Positions 17,786-28,030 are shown, numbered from the stretch's first letter. The stretch: DNA of 64,000 nucleotides from Paulinella micropora (GCA_009731375.1 BJOX01000082.1:558858-622857); one strand, 5' to 3'. The notes: a model not told the origin generated them from the sequence alone. A program made the numbers and translations.

Positions 17786-18751
17786 GTGCTTTACATAATA
17801 CCTGAGGGGTATAAAAGAAAGTATAAGGTGGATACAACAACGGCCCAGAATTACTTGAACCGAGTAAGAGGTGCTGTTTACTTTCACGCTATGCCAGAAG
17901 CACCACCCTTACAGGTAGATGAACAACCGCAGTATGCGAACTACGAAATCAAACACGTTGATAGAAAGAAGCACGTGCTGGGTGTTAATGAAAGCCGGTA
18001 TTGGGTTAAACTTACTGGAAACTTCACTTCTTTCAGCATGAATGATATTCTACAGTTTATTGAGATAATACTGAACGACTTTATCAAAAGACAGATGCAA
18101 AATAATATGGTTAGTGTGAGTATCAAGTTTGTAGATTACTATGGAGCTGTATCTACGGGTTTGAAGACTATTAATCAGATTTCTGTCAGGGATGTTTTGG
18201 AAAGATTGTCAGCATTATTTCAAAGCAATGAATGCCTTTATACAGACGAAAAGGGATCTAATACGGATAAGTTTAGGTTCGTTTTGAAATCTGTTGAAAT
18301 GCAGACGGGAGGGACTAGGCTTCAGGTAATTAATAAGTTGGATGTATATAAAAAGAAAGGGGTAATTCAAATTAATAATACAGACAACATATGCTTAGCA
18401 CGAGCAATTGTTGTAGTAAAAGCAAAAAAAGAAAAACACGAAAAATTCAAAGTAATAAGGATGGGCCAAAAGATACAGGAGGAGATGGCTTTGAAACTAC
18501 ACGAAGATGCGAAAGTCATTCAGGATGTGTGCGATATTCCTGAAATTAAAACTTTTGCTAGCTACATTAAATACAATCTCGTTATTGTTGAATTTCCTGA
18601 CAAGATTGTTTATAAGACAGAACTACTTGATGAGGCTGGCAAACGACTTACGAACCTTTACATACTTAAGACAGAGAACCACTACGATGCCATAACTAAT
18701 ATGAAGTCTATGGTAGGTAAAGAAAACTTCTGTGAGTTATGCTTAAGATGA
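17786..18751 (+). CDS. polB: Protein-primed DNA polymerase B, N-terminal part
   Basis: 321 residues. The region around NICLARAIVVVKA near residue 202 is the conserved N-terminal block of Polinton/Maverick-type protein-primed family B polymerases. The frame ends with NFCELCLR and a stop just before a 10-base gap, after which the polymerase continues. The sequence just before the gap (GATTTCAAAAGCGACATGCC) nearly repeats the sequence just after it, so the stop is probably an assembly artefact and both parts one gene. No in-frame ATG is near; the start used is a GTG and the true start may lie upstream. Confidence 0.7.
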   Translation: MLYIIPEGYKRKYKVDTTTAQNYLNRVRGAVYFHAMPEAPPLQVDEQPQYANYEIKHVDRKKHVLGVNESRYWVKLTGNFTSFSMNDILQFIEIILNDFIKRQMQNNMVSVSIKFVDYYGAVSTGLKTINQISVRDVLERLSALFQSNECLYTDEKGSNTDKFRFVLKSVEMQTGGTRLQVINKLDVYKKKGVIQINNTDNICLARAIVVVKAKKEKHEKFKVIRMGQKIQEEMALKLHEDAKVIQDVCDIPEIKTFASYIKYNLVIVEFPDKIVYKTELLDEAGKRLTNLYILKTENHYDAITNMKSMVGKENFCELCLR

Positions 18752-21585
18752 TTTCAAAAGCGACATGCCTNNNNNNNNNNGGATTTCAAAAGAGATATGC
18801 CTGCGAATCTAAATGTAATATCTGCGAAACCAAAGACTGCAAGGGTATCAACGATAAAAGCAATTGGACTGATTGCTATTCGTGTAATAGAAAGTTTCCA
18901 AGTACGGTCTGTTTCAACAACCACAAGAAGACGAACTGCGATATCAAAGCGAAATGTCTTTCGTGCGGACTTAATTACAGGAAGAAAGACGAACACAAAT
19001 GCGGTTATGCGAAATGCCGTAATTGTAAGGAACTGAAACCACTTGAGCACCAATATGAAGTCGTGAAGAAAGACATATTACCTTTTTCAGAGAAATACAT
19101 ATTCTTTGACTTTGAAGCGACACAGGACACGGGCGAGCACATTGTTAATCATTCGGAAAGTCAGTATTTCGACGCGAAGGAATCACCAGTTATCCATAAG
19201 AACATTGATGATTTCTGTAAGTGGGCTTTTGAACCTAAGCACAACGGCTTTACATTCATTGCTCATAACAGTCGCGGTTATGACTGTCAGTTTATTCTTA
19301 AGTGGCTAGTTGATAGCGGGCAGGCACCATTCGTCATTTATCAGGGTGGTAAGATAATGATGATGACTTTGAAGAAATACCGCTTCATTGACAGTTTAAG
19401 CTTTCTTACTATGCCGTTGTCCGATTTTTCTAAAACCTTTGGATTGAATGAATTTAAAAAGGGCTTCTTCCCTCACTTCTTCAATACTGACAAAAATAAA
19501 AATTATGTTGGTGTTATGCCTCATAAGAAGCACTACGGCTACGACACGATGAAAGATAAGAAAAGAGCGGAATTCTTAGAATGGTATGAAAGCCAAAGAA
19601 ACAACACATTTGATATGCGGAAGGAAATCGCGGAATACTGTCATAGCGATGTTGACATTTTGAGAAGGGGATGTATGGATTTTAGAAAGCAGTTTCTAGA
19701 ATTCGGTATTGACCCATTTCAATATACACCTATTGCGAGTTGTGTTATGGCTTTGTATCGGGCTAAGTTTATCCCAGAGAATTCAATTGCTGTGTTGAAG
19801 GCCCAAAAGCAAAACAGGATTACCTCTCGGGCTTGTGTTGAATGGATAGCTTACAGAAGCAGGTTAGACAAAACGGATATCAAACACGCTTTCAATGGAG
19901 GTGAAAAAATGTTTCAACTTGGTCAATCCCGTGTGTATTGCAAAGCTACGCTTGGCAAAGCGTATGTAGATGGCTGGGATGAAAAGACTAAAACCGCTCA
20001 CGAATTTCACGGCTGTCTCTGGCACGGATGTCCAAAGTGCTTTAATAGCAATACAATTAACACCAAGAAGAATAAGACAATGGGTGAACTATACAAGGCA
20101 ACAATGAGACAAGAAAAAGAACTAAGCAAACAGGTAAGCAAAATAATAAGTATATGGGAATGTGAATGGAGATTAATGAAAACAAGTGAAAGCCTAGCGG
20201 AAGATACTAATGAACGAATTACCGAAGCAATGTTTGGAGGTAGAACGGATGCTATAACATTGTATTGGAAATCACGACACGACAACGAATACGCGAAATA
20301 CATTGACATATGCTCTCTGTATCCTACCGTTATGTTTTACGACCTTTACCCTAGCGGGCACCACGAAATCATTAGACCGAACAACGACAACGACAGAAAA
20401 GATATGAAAAACAAAATCATAAACCGAGAATATTTCGGAGTGTCTAAGGTTAAGATGCTACCTCCTAGAAAATTACTACACCTCGTTTTACCTAAGGCGG
20501 ATAGAGGAAAACTGATGTATTACCTGTGCGACAAGTGCGGAATGACCGAACAAATGGATGAATGTAAGCACACCGATAACGAGCGAGCAATAACGGGAAC
20601 TTGGGCAACACCCGAAATCTACAAGGCCTTAGACAAAGGCTACAAGCTAATTAAGGTATATGAGGTATGGCACTGGAAGGAGCAGAGCAGTAGCCTATTC
20701 AAAGATTACATAAAAACTTTCTTAAAGGTTAAACAAGAGTCAAGCGGATATCCAGATGGCTGTATTACACAGGAACAAAAAAGAAACTACATTGACAGTA
20801 TGGAAGTCAGGATGGGAATTAAGATGGACGAAAACAAAATAGAAGAAAACCCCGGACGGCGAGCGGTTGCTAAGTTGTGTTTAAACTCGTTGTGGGGCAA
20901 GTTTGGTGAAAAGCAAAACAAAACTCAAAACAAAATGATAAAAGACAAAGATACCTTATACAAGTTAATGAGCGACAAGTCAGTCGATAACATAAACATA
21001 AACATTATTAACGACAAAATAATAGAAGCGAGTTATGACCTTAAACAAGATGCGGTAAGTGATCCAGTGAAAACAAATATTGTAGTTGCTTTATTTACTA
21101 CTTGCCACGCGAGGATTAGACTATATGAGATGATGGACAAACTAGGCAACCGAATTCTATACCACGATACGGACAGTGTCATATACACAACAGACTTAAC
21201 GAAAGTTGAAACAGATGTTAAAACGGGTAAGTTGTTAGGCGAATGGACGGACGAACTACACGGAGCAAAGATTATTACCTTTATCGGAGGCGGACCAAAG
21301 TGTTATGGATATTTCTTAGATAACGGCAAAGCAAGTATGAAAGTCAAAGGCTTTAGTATGAATTATGAAAACAATAAATCATTAAATTTACCAAATATGT
21401 TAAGTGTCATTAGTTGCGGACTTGGAATTAAAAACAACGACCTTATTGAGAACGGCAAGAATGAATTGTTAGAGTTGCTTAAAACTCAGGAAGAAAAATT
21501 AATTGCTAAACGAATTGAAAAATCTGGTAAAGTTGTTATTGTAGAGAACAGCAAGATAACAAGAGATAAACAACAGAAAAAATAA
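18739..21585 (+). CDS. polB: Protein-primed DNA polymerase B, exonuclease and polymerase domains
   Basis: About 930 residues after the gap. It begins with several Cys-rich clusters (CNIC, CYSC, CLSC, CRNC). Exonuclease motifs follow: DFEAT near residue 124, AHNSRGYDCQFIL near 175 and YCHSDVDIL near 299. An EFHGCLWHGCPKC block matches a motif seen in Polinton polymerases. Polymerase motifs are YIDICSLYPTVM near 520, KLCLNSLWGKFGE near 712 and the catalytic YHDTDSVIY near 808. All catalytic aspartates are present. The first residues around the gap are unreliable. It would replicate the linear viral or transposon DNA from a terminal protein. Confidence 0.9.
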   Translation: MLKMISKATCXXXXGFQKRYACESKCNICETKDCKGINDKSNWTDCYSCNRKFPSTVCFNNHKKTNCDIKAKCLSCGLNYRKKDEHKCGYAKCRNCKELKPLEHQYEVVKKDILPFSEKYIFFDFEATQDTGEHIVNHSESQYFDAKESPVIHKNIDDFCKWAFEPKHNGFTFIAHNSRGYDCQFILKWLVDSGQAPFVIYQGGKIMMMTLKKYRFIDSLSFLTMPLSDFSKTFGLNEFKKGFFPHFFNTDKNKNYVGVMPHKKHYGYDTMKDKKRAEFLEWYESQRNNTFDMRKEIAEYCHSDVDILRRGCMDFRKQFLEFGIDPFQYTPIASCVMALYRAKFIPENSIAVLKAQKQNRITSRACVEWIAYRSRLDKTDIKHAFNGGEKMFQLGQSRVYCKATLGKAYVDGWDEKTKTAHEFHGCLWHGCPKCFNSNTINTKKNKTMGELYKATMRQEKELSKQVSKIISIWECEWRLMKTSESLAEDTNERITEAMFGGRTDAITLYWKSRHDNEYAKYIDICSLYPTVMFYDLYPSGHHEIIRPNNDNDRKDMKNKIINREYFGVSKVKMLPPRKLLHLVLPKADRGKLMYYLCDKCGMTEQMDECKHTDNERAITGTWATPEIYKALDKGYKLIKVYEVWHWKEQSSSLFKDYIKTFLKVKQESSGYPDGCITQEQKRNYIDSMEVRMGIKMDENKIEENPGRRAVAKLCLNSLWGKFGEKQNKTQNKMIKDKDTLYKLMSDKSVDNININIINDKIIEASYDLKQDAVSDPVKTNIVVALFTTCHARIRLYEMMDKLGNRILYHDTDSVIYTTDLTKVETDVKTGKLLGEWTDELHGAKIITFIGGGPKCYGYFLDNGKASMKVKGFSMNYENNKSLNLPNMLSVISCGLGIKNNDLIENGKNELLELLKTQEEKLIAKRIEKSGKVVIVENSKITRDKQQKK

Positions 21586-21711
21586 CTAGCGAATACTTAG
21601 AAAAAATATTCAGCTTTACTTACACTAAAAGAAATATTATAGGTATCGTAGACAATGCGATTGAAACTAGGCCATTCGGTTATTGAACGAAAAAGCAATA
21701 AAAAGAAAAAT
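21586..21711. other. Short convergent intergenic region
   Basis: AT-rich sequence between the ends of the polymerase and lipase genes. Nothing further was recognised. Confidence 0.5.
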
Positions 21712-22398
21712 TTATTTTTTTGACATTTTGCCCCTACCTTTGAAGCTCCTGATTGTATGTATTCCTTTCTTTGGCTGCACTAACTTAGTATTTACTGCCG
21801 TAGCACCTAACAATGAAACGGGGTCATACTTATTTCGGTAGTTCGTCGTTAGCTTCGCAGTCTTCGTCCGCTTACCTTTCGGATTTACCTTGACGGCTAC
21901 TCGGTCAATCACTCCCTCAATGAGGTCCTTCGTGCTACTGCCTTTATTGTATGTGGTAGCCCTTACACCCGTCTGTCGGCTTAAGTCTTTCGCAATCGTC
22001 CCTCCAAGGCTATGACCCGTCAGCTCCACATTATCTTTACCATATTTCTTTATAACTTCGTCAACCAGCTTCTGCTCTTCTTTATATCTCGGGGTCCTTT
22101 TTAATACTCCCTTCACCAATGCGACATCGGTGAGTAAGTCTCGCTTATCCGCACTTCCCCTAAATGCTACAATCGCCTTACCATCTTTTTCATACACCGT
22201 TGACTTTTCTTTGCTAACCACTGGCTTCCAACCGTCCGCCCCTTTTCGTTCCGACTGCGACAAATAGACATCCTCCGACAACTCAGCACTTCCTCCATTC
22301 TGCCTTCTGTATTCCGTGCCCGCCTTTTTCAATGCCTCCTTGTAGCTTATATTATGCTTAGCGGAGTAAGCCTTTACAAAGATTATCCACTTGGACAT
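21712..22398 (-). CDS. Class-3 lipase-like protein with viral N-terminal motif
   Basis: 228 residues. The nucleophile elbow GHSLGG (GxSxG type) lies near residue 127, after an IVAFRGS strand near 72, the normal order in class-3 (triacylglycerol) lipases. A candidate catalytic Asp/His lie downstream (NKYDPVSLLG and KGIHTIRS). The first 30 residues, with WIIFVKAYSAKHNISYKEAL, match a short motif commonly fused to proteins of large DNA viruses and Polinton-like viruses. Such lipases are thought to act at membranes during entry or release; that is inference here. It diverges from the next gene over a 90-bp AT-rich spacer. Confidence 0.75.
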   Translation of the reverse strand: MSKWIIFVKAYSAKHNISYKEALKKAGTEYRRQNGGSAELSEDVYLSQSERKGADGWKPVVSKEKSTVYEKDGKAIVAFRGSADKRDLLTDVALVKGVLKRTPRYKEEQKLVDEVIKKYGKDNVELTGHSLGGTIAKDLSRQTGVRATTYNKGSSTKDLIEGVIDRVAVKVNPKGKRTKTAKLTTNYRNKYDPVSLLGATAVNTKLVQPKKGIHTIRSFKGRGKMSKK

Positions 22399-22488
22399 TG
22401 CGAAGCTACACGAGCACTCGCAAAGTGTATCCTACATTAATTATTTAATTTTTTTATTTTTTATACTGCCTACTATATACACTCTACT
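22399..22488. promoter_or_regulatory. Divergent promoter region, lipase and ExoX-C-like gene
   Basis: A 90-bp AT-rich spacer between two divergent start codons, with TTTTTATTTTTTATACTG and TACTATATACACTC. It is the only place for both promoters if the two genes are transcribed separately. Confidence 0.35.
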
Positions 22489-22764
22489 ATGTCCACCCTT
22501 ACGAGACTGTGCGAGAAGTTCCAAAAACTTTCCATTGAAGGCGAAAAAAAATCCTTCTCGTTGGAAGATGTTCAAAAGGTTATCCACGACGAAATAAAAG
22601 CGATTGAAGAAAAGAGAAATACACAGCCGAAAGAAACTTTTCAATTCGGCAAATACCGCGAAAAGAAGTTTGAAGATATCGCAAAGGTTGATAAGCCATA
22701 CATTGAATGGCTAATGAAACAACCATGGTGTAGGACCAGAGATGAATTGAAAAAGTATTTGTAA
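22489..22764 (+). CDS. Small protein with ExoX C-terminal-like domain
   Basis: 91 residues. The C-terminal half reads FGKYREKKFEDIAKVDKPYI then EWLMKQPW, the FGKYKGKxFxEI...Y(I/L)xWL pattern of the exonuclease X C-terminal-like domain, often encoded as a stand-alone protein in large DNA viruses. The N-terminal half is a charged helix. The nuclease domain itself is absent. The function is unknown; a nucleic-acid or replication role is plausible. Confidence 0.6.
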   Translation: MSTLTRLCEKFQKLSIEGEKKSFSLEDVQKVIHDEIKAIEEKRNTQPKETFQFGKYREKKFEDIAKVDKPYIEWLMKQPWCRTRDELKKYL

Positions 22765-22796
22765 ATGATTTATTTTATTTTTTTTATTTTTTTTTA

Positions 22797-24374
22797 TCAA
22801 GTCTTAATAATTTCAATACCCTTTACGATAACATCTTGTTGAAGGATGGCAAAAGTGTAGTGATTGAGGTTGTTTCCCGCAGTAGTAGAAACGAACTCAT
22901 ATCGTCGCTCAGTGTCAAGACTCAGACCTGACTTTTCATAACCTTCAATATTCTTCTCGTGAAGTGGGCGGTTATTATCCCAGTAATCAACGTGAAACCA
23001 GTTGTACTTATAGATATCAGAATTCAAAATAGCACTTCCCTTCAACTTATCCTTCAAAATCATATAGTTTTCATTATCAGAAGTATCAATGTCAAATTGC
23101 TGCATTCTGCTACCATCAATAGTAGTATAATAAGTTCTAATTTTAGTGTCATTTCTATGGTCGTTATCAAAAGAAGTAGAAGAGTTTTCGTCGTTATGAA
23201 AAGCAGAGGTATAGATACGACGAATTCTTTCACCCTGTGCTCTGTTCATTTTTACGACATAGTTCTGTTGACCAGTTTGAAGGATGTGCTTCCACGAAAT
23301 AGGATATTCAATAGTAAATCTAAAACCCACGCCGGCGATTTTGCTTTGAACACCAAGTATGACATTTGGGTCCGTTTCTACCGCAAGAAACAAGTTAAGA
23401 TTTGAAACAACAGCACCTGTAGCACCAATTGCAGCACCACCAGCAATGTTAGTGGCACTGGTTCCAGTAAACATAGTCCTATTAGTTCCTTCCCAAACAA
23501 TACTCAAATCCATAATTTCATTAAAACCAAGTGTTTTATCAATTTCAAAAATAGTTCCAAAAATCATACCCAAAGGTAATTTAACATTGATAACGGGAGT
23601 GCTATCTGCAGTATTGACGGCAGTAGCAGCACCCTGAATTGCTCCGACTTCAAAATACTTAGCCTCCTCGTAAGCAACATTAACAAACGAACCGCCCGTT
23701 CCGTTAAAACTATTCAGAACATCATCATGACGACGAGCACGCATTGAAGGGAGACTTACCAAATTTTTAACACTATTACCGACAGCATTGATAGCATTAA
23801 TTATAGCACCACTTTCATCACCTGCACTGGTATCTTGGATTTGAATGTTTCCGAATGTAGCAACATCAACGGCAGCATCAGCGCCAGCGCCAGCAGGCTG
23901 AAAATGTCTTGAAGCAATATTCAAAGTAGCATTATTCAACACATTACATTTTTGAAGCATCGCTCCACTCGAAACACCTCCTCCATGGTTCTCCAAAGAC
24001 ATAAACTTCTCATAACTGATTTCAGGCTTCCAAATCATCTTAGTGAAATTTCCCACGTGTTGAAGATTACACAAATACTGCCCGCTTCGGCTTCGCAATT
24101 CAATACTTCTAATCATTGACAAGCAATCCATAAAGATACGATTAGCATTGTTCTGTCCTGGGTTTCGTGCTGTGTAAGTAAATCGCAACACACTACGAGC
24201 GAGGTTCAAAGGGCGGGTAGGGATTTCAAAGGTGCTTTCATTACCTCCCGCAGTGGTGAGATTAACATTCGCCGACCCTTCACGGCTGGTAAGTTTGTTT
24301 AATTCACATTTTCCTTTTAGTAGTTCTTTAGGTTGGTGGTCTAATTCTTGACCATATCCATATTGAGACGGCAT
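22797..24374 (-). CDS. MCP: Major capsid protein, Polinton-like virus type
   Basis: 525 residues, within the range for double jelly-roll major capsid proteins of Polinton-like viruses. The N-terminal part has an alternating beta-strand pattern: a glycine/threonine-rich strand ending STFEIPTRPLNLARSVLRF, then a strand rich in RSIELRSRSGQYLCNLQHVG. The C-terminal part contains YKYNWFHVDYWDNNRPLHE and ends in FAILQQDVIVKGIEI. No transmembrane segment or signal peptide is seen. It is read convergently with the upstream small gene and in the same direction as the truncated gene at 24,487. The family call rests on size, composition and context, so a structure-based search would settle it. Confidence 0.7.
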   Translation of the reverse strand: MPSQYGYGQELDHQPKELLKGKCELNKLTSREGSANVNLTTAGGNESTFEIPTRPLNLARSVLRFTYTARNPGQNNANRIFMDCLSMIRSIELRSRSGQYLCNLQHVGNFTKMIWKPEISYEKFMSLENHGGGVSSGAMLQKCNVLNNATLNIASRHFQPAGAGADAAVDVATFGNIQIQDTSAGDESGAIINAINAVGNSVKNLVSLPSMRARRHDDVLNSFNGTGGSFVNVAYEEAKYFEVGAIQGAATAVNTADSTPVINVKLPLGMIFGTIFEIDKTLGFNEIMDLSIVWEGTNRTMFTGTSATNIAGGAAIGATGAVVSNLNLFLAVETDPNVILGVQSKIAGVGFRFTIEYPISWKHILQTGQQNYVVKMNRAQGERIRRIYTSAFHNDENSSTSFDNDHRNDTKIRTYYTTIDGSRMQQFDIDTSDNENYMILKDKLKGSAILNSDIYKYNWFHVDYWDNNRPLHEKNIEGYEKSGLSLDTERRYEFVSTTAGNNLNHYTFAILQQDVIVKGIEIIKT

Positions 24375-24486
24375 TTTTTTCTTTTTTCAGTTTTGTAGTT
24401 TGTAAATTAACAGCACTATATTGTAATATGAGAAAAATAAATAATTCTAAAATAATTATAATTGTTATAACACTTGTGTTAATAAA
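24375..24486 (-). promoter_or_regulatory. AT-rich region upstream of capsid gene
   Basis: About 110 bp of very AT-rich DNA between the two minus-strand virion genes. It probably holds the capsid gene promoter; no specific motif was identified. Confidence 0.3.
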
Positions 24487-24850
24487 TTAGCGAGATTTCA
24501 ACAAATTAAAAAATGAATTAAATAAATTAAAATAATTCGTCTCGCGATAAATCAACAATGTCATAACAATACCGAGACCGTTGAGGTTAATGGGTTGGTC
24601 GTTTTCGTCAGTCAAGTAAAACCTAAATACATTGTTTGAATTAGCTGATAGTCTTTTGCCATACTCCGACCCGCTTCCATCGTAGATAACAGAGCCAAAC
24701 GGGATTTCGTTAGCGGTATATATTTCTTCGATCACATGGTTATCCCCTTCGCCAATGAGGTCCGACTGTAGATATAATGTTTTTTCACCAGTCAAGATTA
24801 TGGCATTTGGAGACCTAATGGTATTATTAGCGAAGAAATATGTTGAGTCA
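24487..24850 (-). pseudogene. C-terminal end of a virion-type protein, cut by copia fragment
   Basis: About 120 codons are open from the copia junction to the stop. They include FGSVIYDGSGSEYGKRLSAN and FRFYLTDENDQPINLNGLGI. This pattern (a strand, then D-x-x-x-x-P-I-x-L-N-G near a C-terminal L-I-Y-R) is common in Polinton-like and adintovirus-like elements, in a protein thought to be structural. There is no in-frame ATG; the 5' part has been replaced by the inverted copia fragment. The name is provisional. Confidence 0.6.
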
Positions 24851-25471
24851 CACTCTTCCTCTCAGAGAGGTGTCTGACTCTTCATCTTCCTCACTATCAC
24901 TTATGGGCGAATCGGGCTCTTCTAAATCTTCTGCAGCCTTAGCCCTTGCTTCATCGTAAGGAAAATCCTTTTTGGCTTTAGCTGGGTCGGCTAATGCTAC
25001 AGATACCATCTCTGCCACGTAGACAGATACCCCTTGCATGTGCTTCTAAAACTTGCTTGACCAAGGCCAAAAGCTTTGGTCATCGCCCTCGAATATGGGC
25101 ACTTGACTCAATGCGTGCTTCGGCACGCTTGCCTCCTTGTCAAGGCTCATAACCAACGTAATCTATCTCTCAAACGCAGAGTTTAGGGAAGCTATCCCGC
25201 TAAGGGTATAGAATCATTTGAACAGAAGAAAAGACTTTTAATAACTTTTGGGTCACACAAACTTATGATGTTATGATCTTTACAAAATGGCAAAACTCAT
25301 TTGATTCTAGGCATTCCAGATTATGATTCGCGAATACTCTAGAAAGTGTCCTAGTCAGTAATAAAGGTATTAATAACTGTCCGGCCTATGAACCTGCCTA
25401 TGAATAAGACTATCTAAATTACAGGTAAATTGTCTAGGTGGAGTAACGGGTATTAGTAGTACATTACCACG
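24851..25471 (-). mobile_element. Truncated inverted copia copy (LTR plus start of gag)
   Basis: Related to the complete element to the left: an LTR at about 25,155-25,471, the same half-tRNA primer site at 25,141-25,154, and the first ~100 codons of gag, ending abruptly at 24,851. It lies opposite in orientation to the full element. A CAG-to-TAG change near gag codon 33 and several substitutions show it is older and non-functional. No second LTR or target duplication is present, so it reached this state by deletion or recombination. Confidence 0.85.
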
Positions 25472-26110
25472 GTCTAACCGGCGCATAACGTGTAAAAAGT
25501 TTGAAAAAAAACATTTGACAAAAACAAAAGAAAGAAAAAACTTGTGACTTCAGAAAAAAAAAAAAAAACTATTAATAAAAAAACAAACTTGAAAGCACTC
25601 GTTTCAACGGTACGCAAACACTTTTAATAACTTACAATACTGAAGTTCAAATTCACAAACTGCCACTTGTAGTAATAAGTGAGAAGAGTAAGATCTGTCG
25701 TATTAATAGTATTAATTAATAAGCTCGGCAAACTTAAGGTTTTGACCGTAACTTTCAGTCACTACCGGCTATAATTTTAATTAGTCACTACCGGTTATAT
25801 TTAATTAATCAGTCCCATCACCTAGTCAACTTCCTAACCGCTGAGATTGTTAATTTATTTTCCCGGGTTATTGAGCAGTAATTATTAATATTACTATTTA
25901 ATAATACCATTTCCACATCAATATAACTACCAGTAATTGATACTGAAATAGATACTTATTAATATCAAGCGTGGAGTCAACTTAAAACATAAATTACTTG
26001 TTGTTGTATTATTCAACATCATCGAACACATGAATAAATAAAACAATTGCAGTGACAGAACGAAGGGAATTGAATCATTTAGATTATATTAACTTGAAAA
26101 GGAAAAGGAG
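25472..26110. other. AT-rich unique DNA, no gene seen
   Basis: Contains A-runs and two near-copies of a TCACTACCGGTTAT-like motif around 25,760-25,800. No coding features were recognised. Confidence 0.5.
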
Positions 26111-26112
26111 CA

Positions 26113-26283
<171 letters not shown>

Positions 26284-26840
26284 AGAAGAAGAAACAAACA
26301 AAACAAAACAAAAAAACAAGCAATATTTGTTACCATTTACCAATTGACAGCTCTGGCAACTTACTTCATTTTAATACTAAACAATAACTAACGCGCAACA
26401 ATTACGCTCAGATTTTCGGTATGCATATTTTAGAAGTACATGTTTTTTTGTCTCTGTCATTATGATTATTATGATTATTTTTTACTCTCGTTCTTGTACT
26501 TGTCATTGGTTTTCTTATCCTTGCGTTATTCTGTACTTGTACTTGTATTTGTATTTGTACTTTAAGGCTTCGTCTGTCTCTCTCTCTTTTCTTTGTTACG
26601 ACTATGAACCTTACCCTGAAATTCATAGGAACAGACACGATGTACATATACATACATATACATACATGCATGCATGGATTACATGCATACATACCGACAG
26701 ACAGACATAAATACGTGCATTTGTTCTCAGCTGGTTATGGTTGTCGAACCCATGTGAAAGCTCTGTCTGTCTGTCTCTCTCTCTTTGCAGAGAGCTTTCA
26801 GCTCCGCCAGATGGTGCAACAAATCTGCAATGGGTTCCAC
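26284..26840. other. Low-complexity spacer before minisatellite
   Basis: Mixed unique sequence with a short GTACTT/GTATTT array near 26,535-26,565 and CATA repeats. No gene was recognised. Confidence 0.5.
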
Positions 26841-26844
26841 CCAC

Positions 26845-27105
26845 AGCTTTTTGCAAGGCGCCATGGCTCACCAATGCACCATGGCTCACAGGGTCACAGG
26901 CGCCAGAGCTTTTGGCATCGCGCCATGGCACACAGGGTCACAGGCGCCAGAGCTTTTTGCGATGCACCATGGCTCACAGGGTCACAGGCGCCATAGCTTT
27001 TGCAAGGCGCCATGGCGCACACAATCACAGGCGCCAGAGCTTTTTGCAATACACCATGGCTCACAGGGTCACAGGCGCCATCTCACAGGGTCACAGGGCG
27101 GTCCG
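26845..27105. repeat. 44-bp minisatellite, about six units
   Basis: A unit of about 44 bp with GTCACAGGCGCC and CCATGGCTCACAGG motifs recurs with starts near 26,893, 26,938, 26,981, 27,024 and 27,068. Units differ by small substitutions. The overlapping open frames are periodic artefacts. Confidence 0.85.
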
Positions 27106-27465
27106 GAGCCACCGTTTAACGGCGAACGAAGCGCCTTCAGTCGGGTTGGCTCATCGTAGCAATCAATGAGACAGTCTCAGGAGAATGAAGGGGGTTTTTT
27201 TTTTCTTGGGAGGCGAAAATATATCCATGCCAAGGGTCTGGTCCAAGAGATTGGTAAAAGCGTATAGATAGACGATTGACCGGAGACGGGAAAAAAAGGC
27301 GGTGGTGGAAGATCAGGGCAGGCCCGGGCCGGCGGGAAGACGTGTTGTATTGTGTGGCTTGTGTGGCTAGCGTAGCGTATAGCCTTGTTACGTGTTGCAC
27401 GTGGCTAAGCTTTGTTAGACAACATTTAAGTCGCTCAGACCCCAGAAGATTTTCACTTGTGACCT
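27106..27465. other. Unique DNA without recognised gene
   Basis: Mixed-composition sequence; short ORFs on both strands show no family features. Confidence 0.5.
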
Positions 27466-28030
27466 ATGTATGTATGTATGTATGTATGTATGAGAAGATG
27501 CTCTCTTGTTACCTAGCAGGTAAAAAACGGATATAGTAAGCGAGTTATATGTATGTATGTATGTATGTGAAGATCTACCAGATAATAAACATGCATATAG
27601 TAAGCGAATGTATGTATGTATCTATGTATGCATGCATGCATGCATGTATGTATGTATGTATATGCATGTAATGTATGTATGTATGTATGTAATGTATGAA
27701 ATGTATGTATATATGTGTGTATGTATGTTTTTATGTATGTATGGTATGTATGGTATATATGTATGTATGTGTGTGAAGATATTCACTTATAAAATACCTA
27801 ACAGGTAAAGACTGATAAGAAAGAGAATGTATGTATGTATGTATGCATGCATGCATGTATGCCTATGTATGTGTAAGTGAATGTGTGGCAAGAGTTTCTC
27901 GGATGTATGTATGCATCATGCATGCATGCATGTATGTATATGTATGTGTAAGCTAAGTAGTGTATGTTTACATGTTTATCTACAGGTTATGATAGCCATG
28001 TGTGCTATCTATCTATCTATCCTATCTATC

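Noticed and set aside
26741-27169. Plus-strand ORFs of 124-142 codons in the 44-bp minisatellite
   Set aside because: The repeat unit is open in several frames by chance and the translation is itself periodic with no family resemblance.
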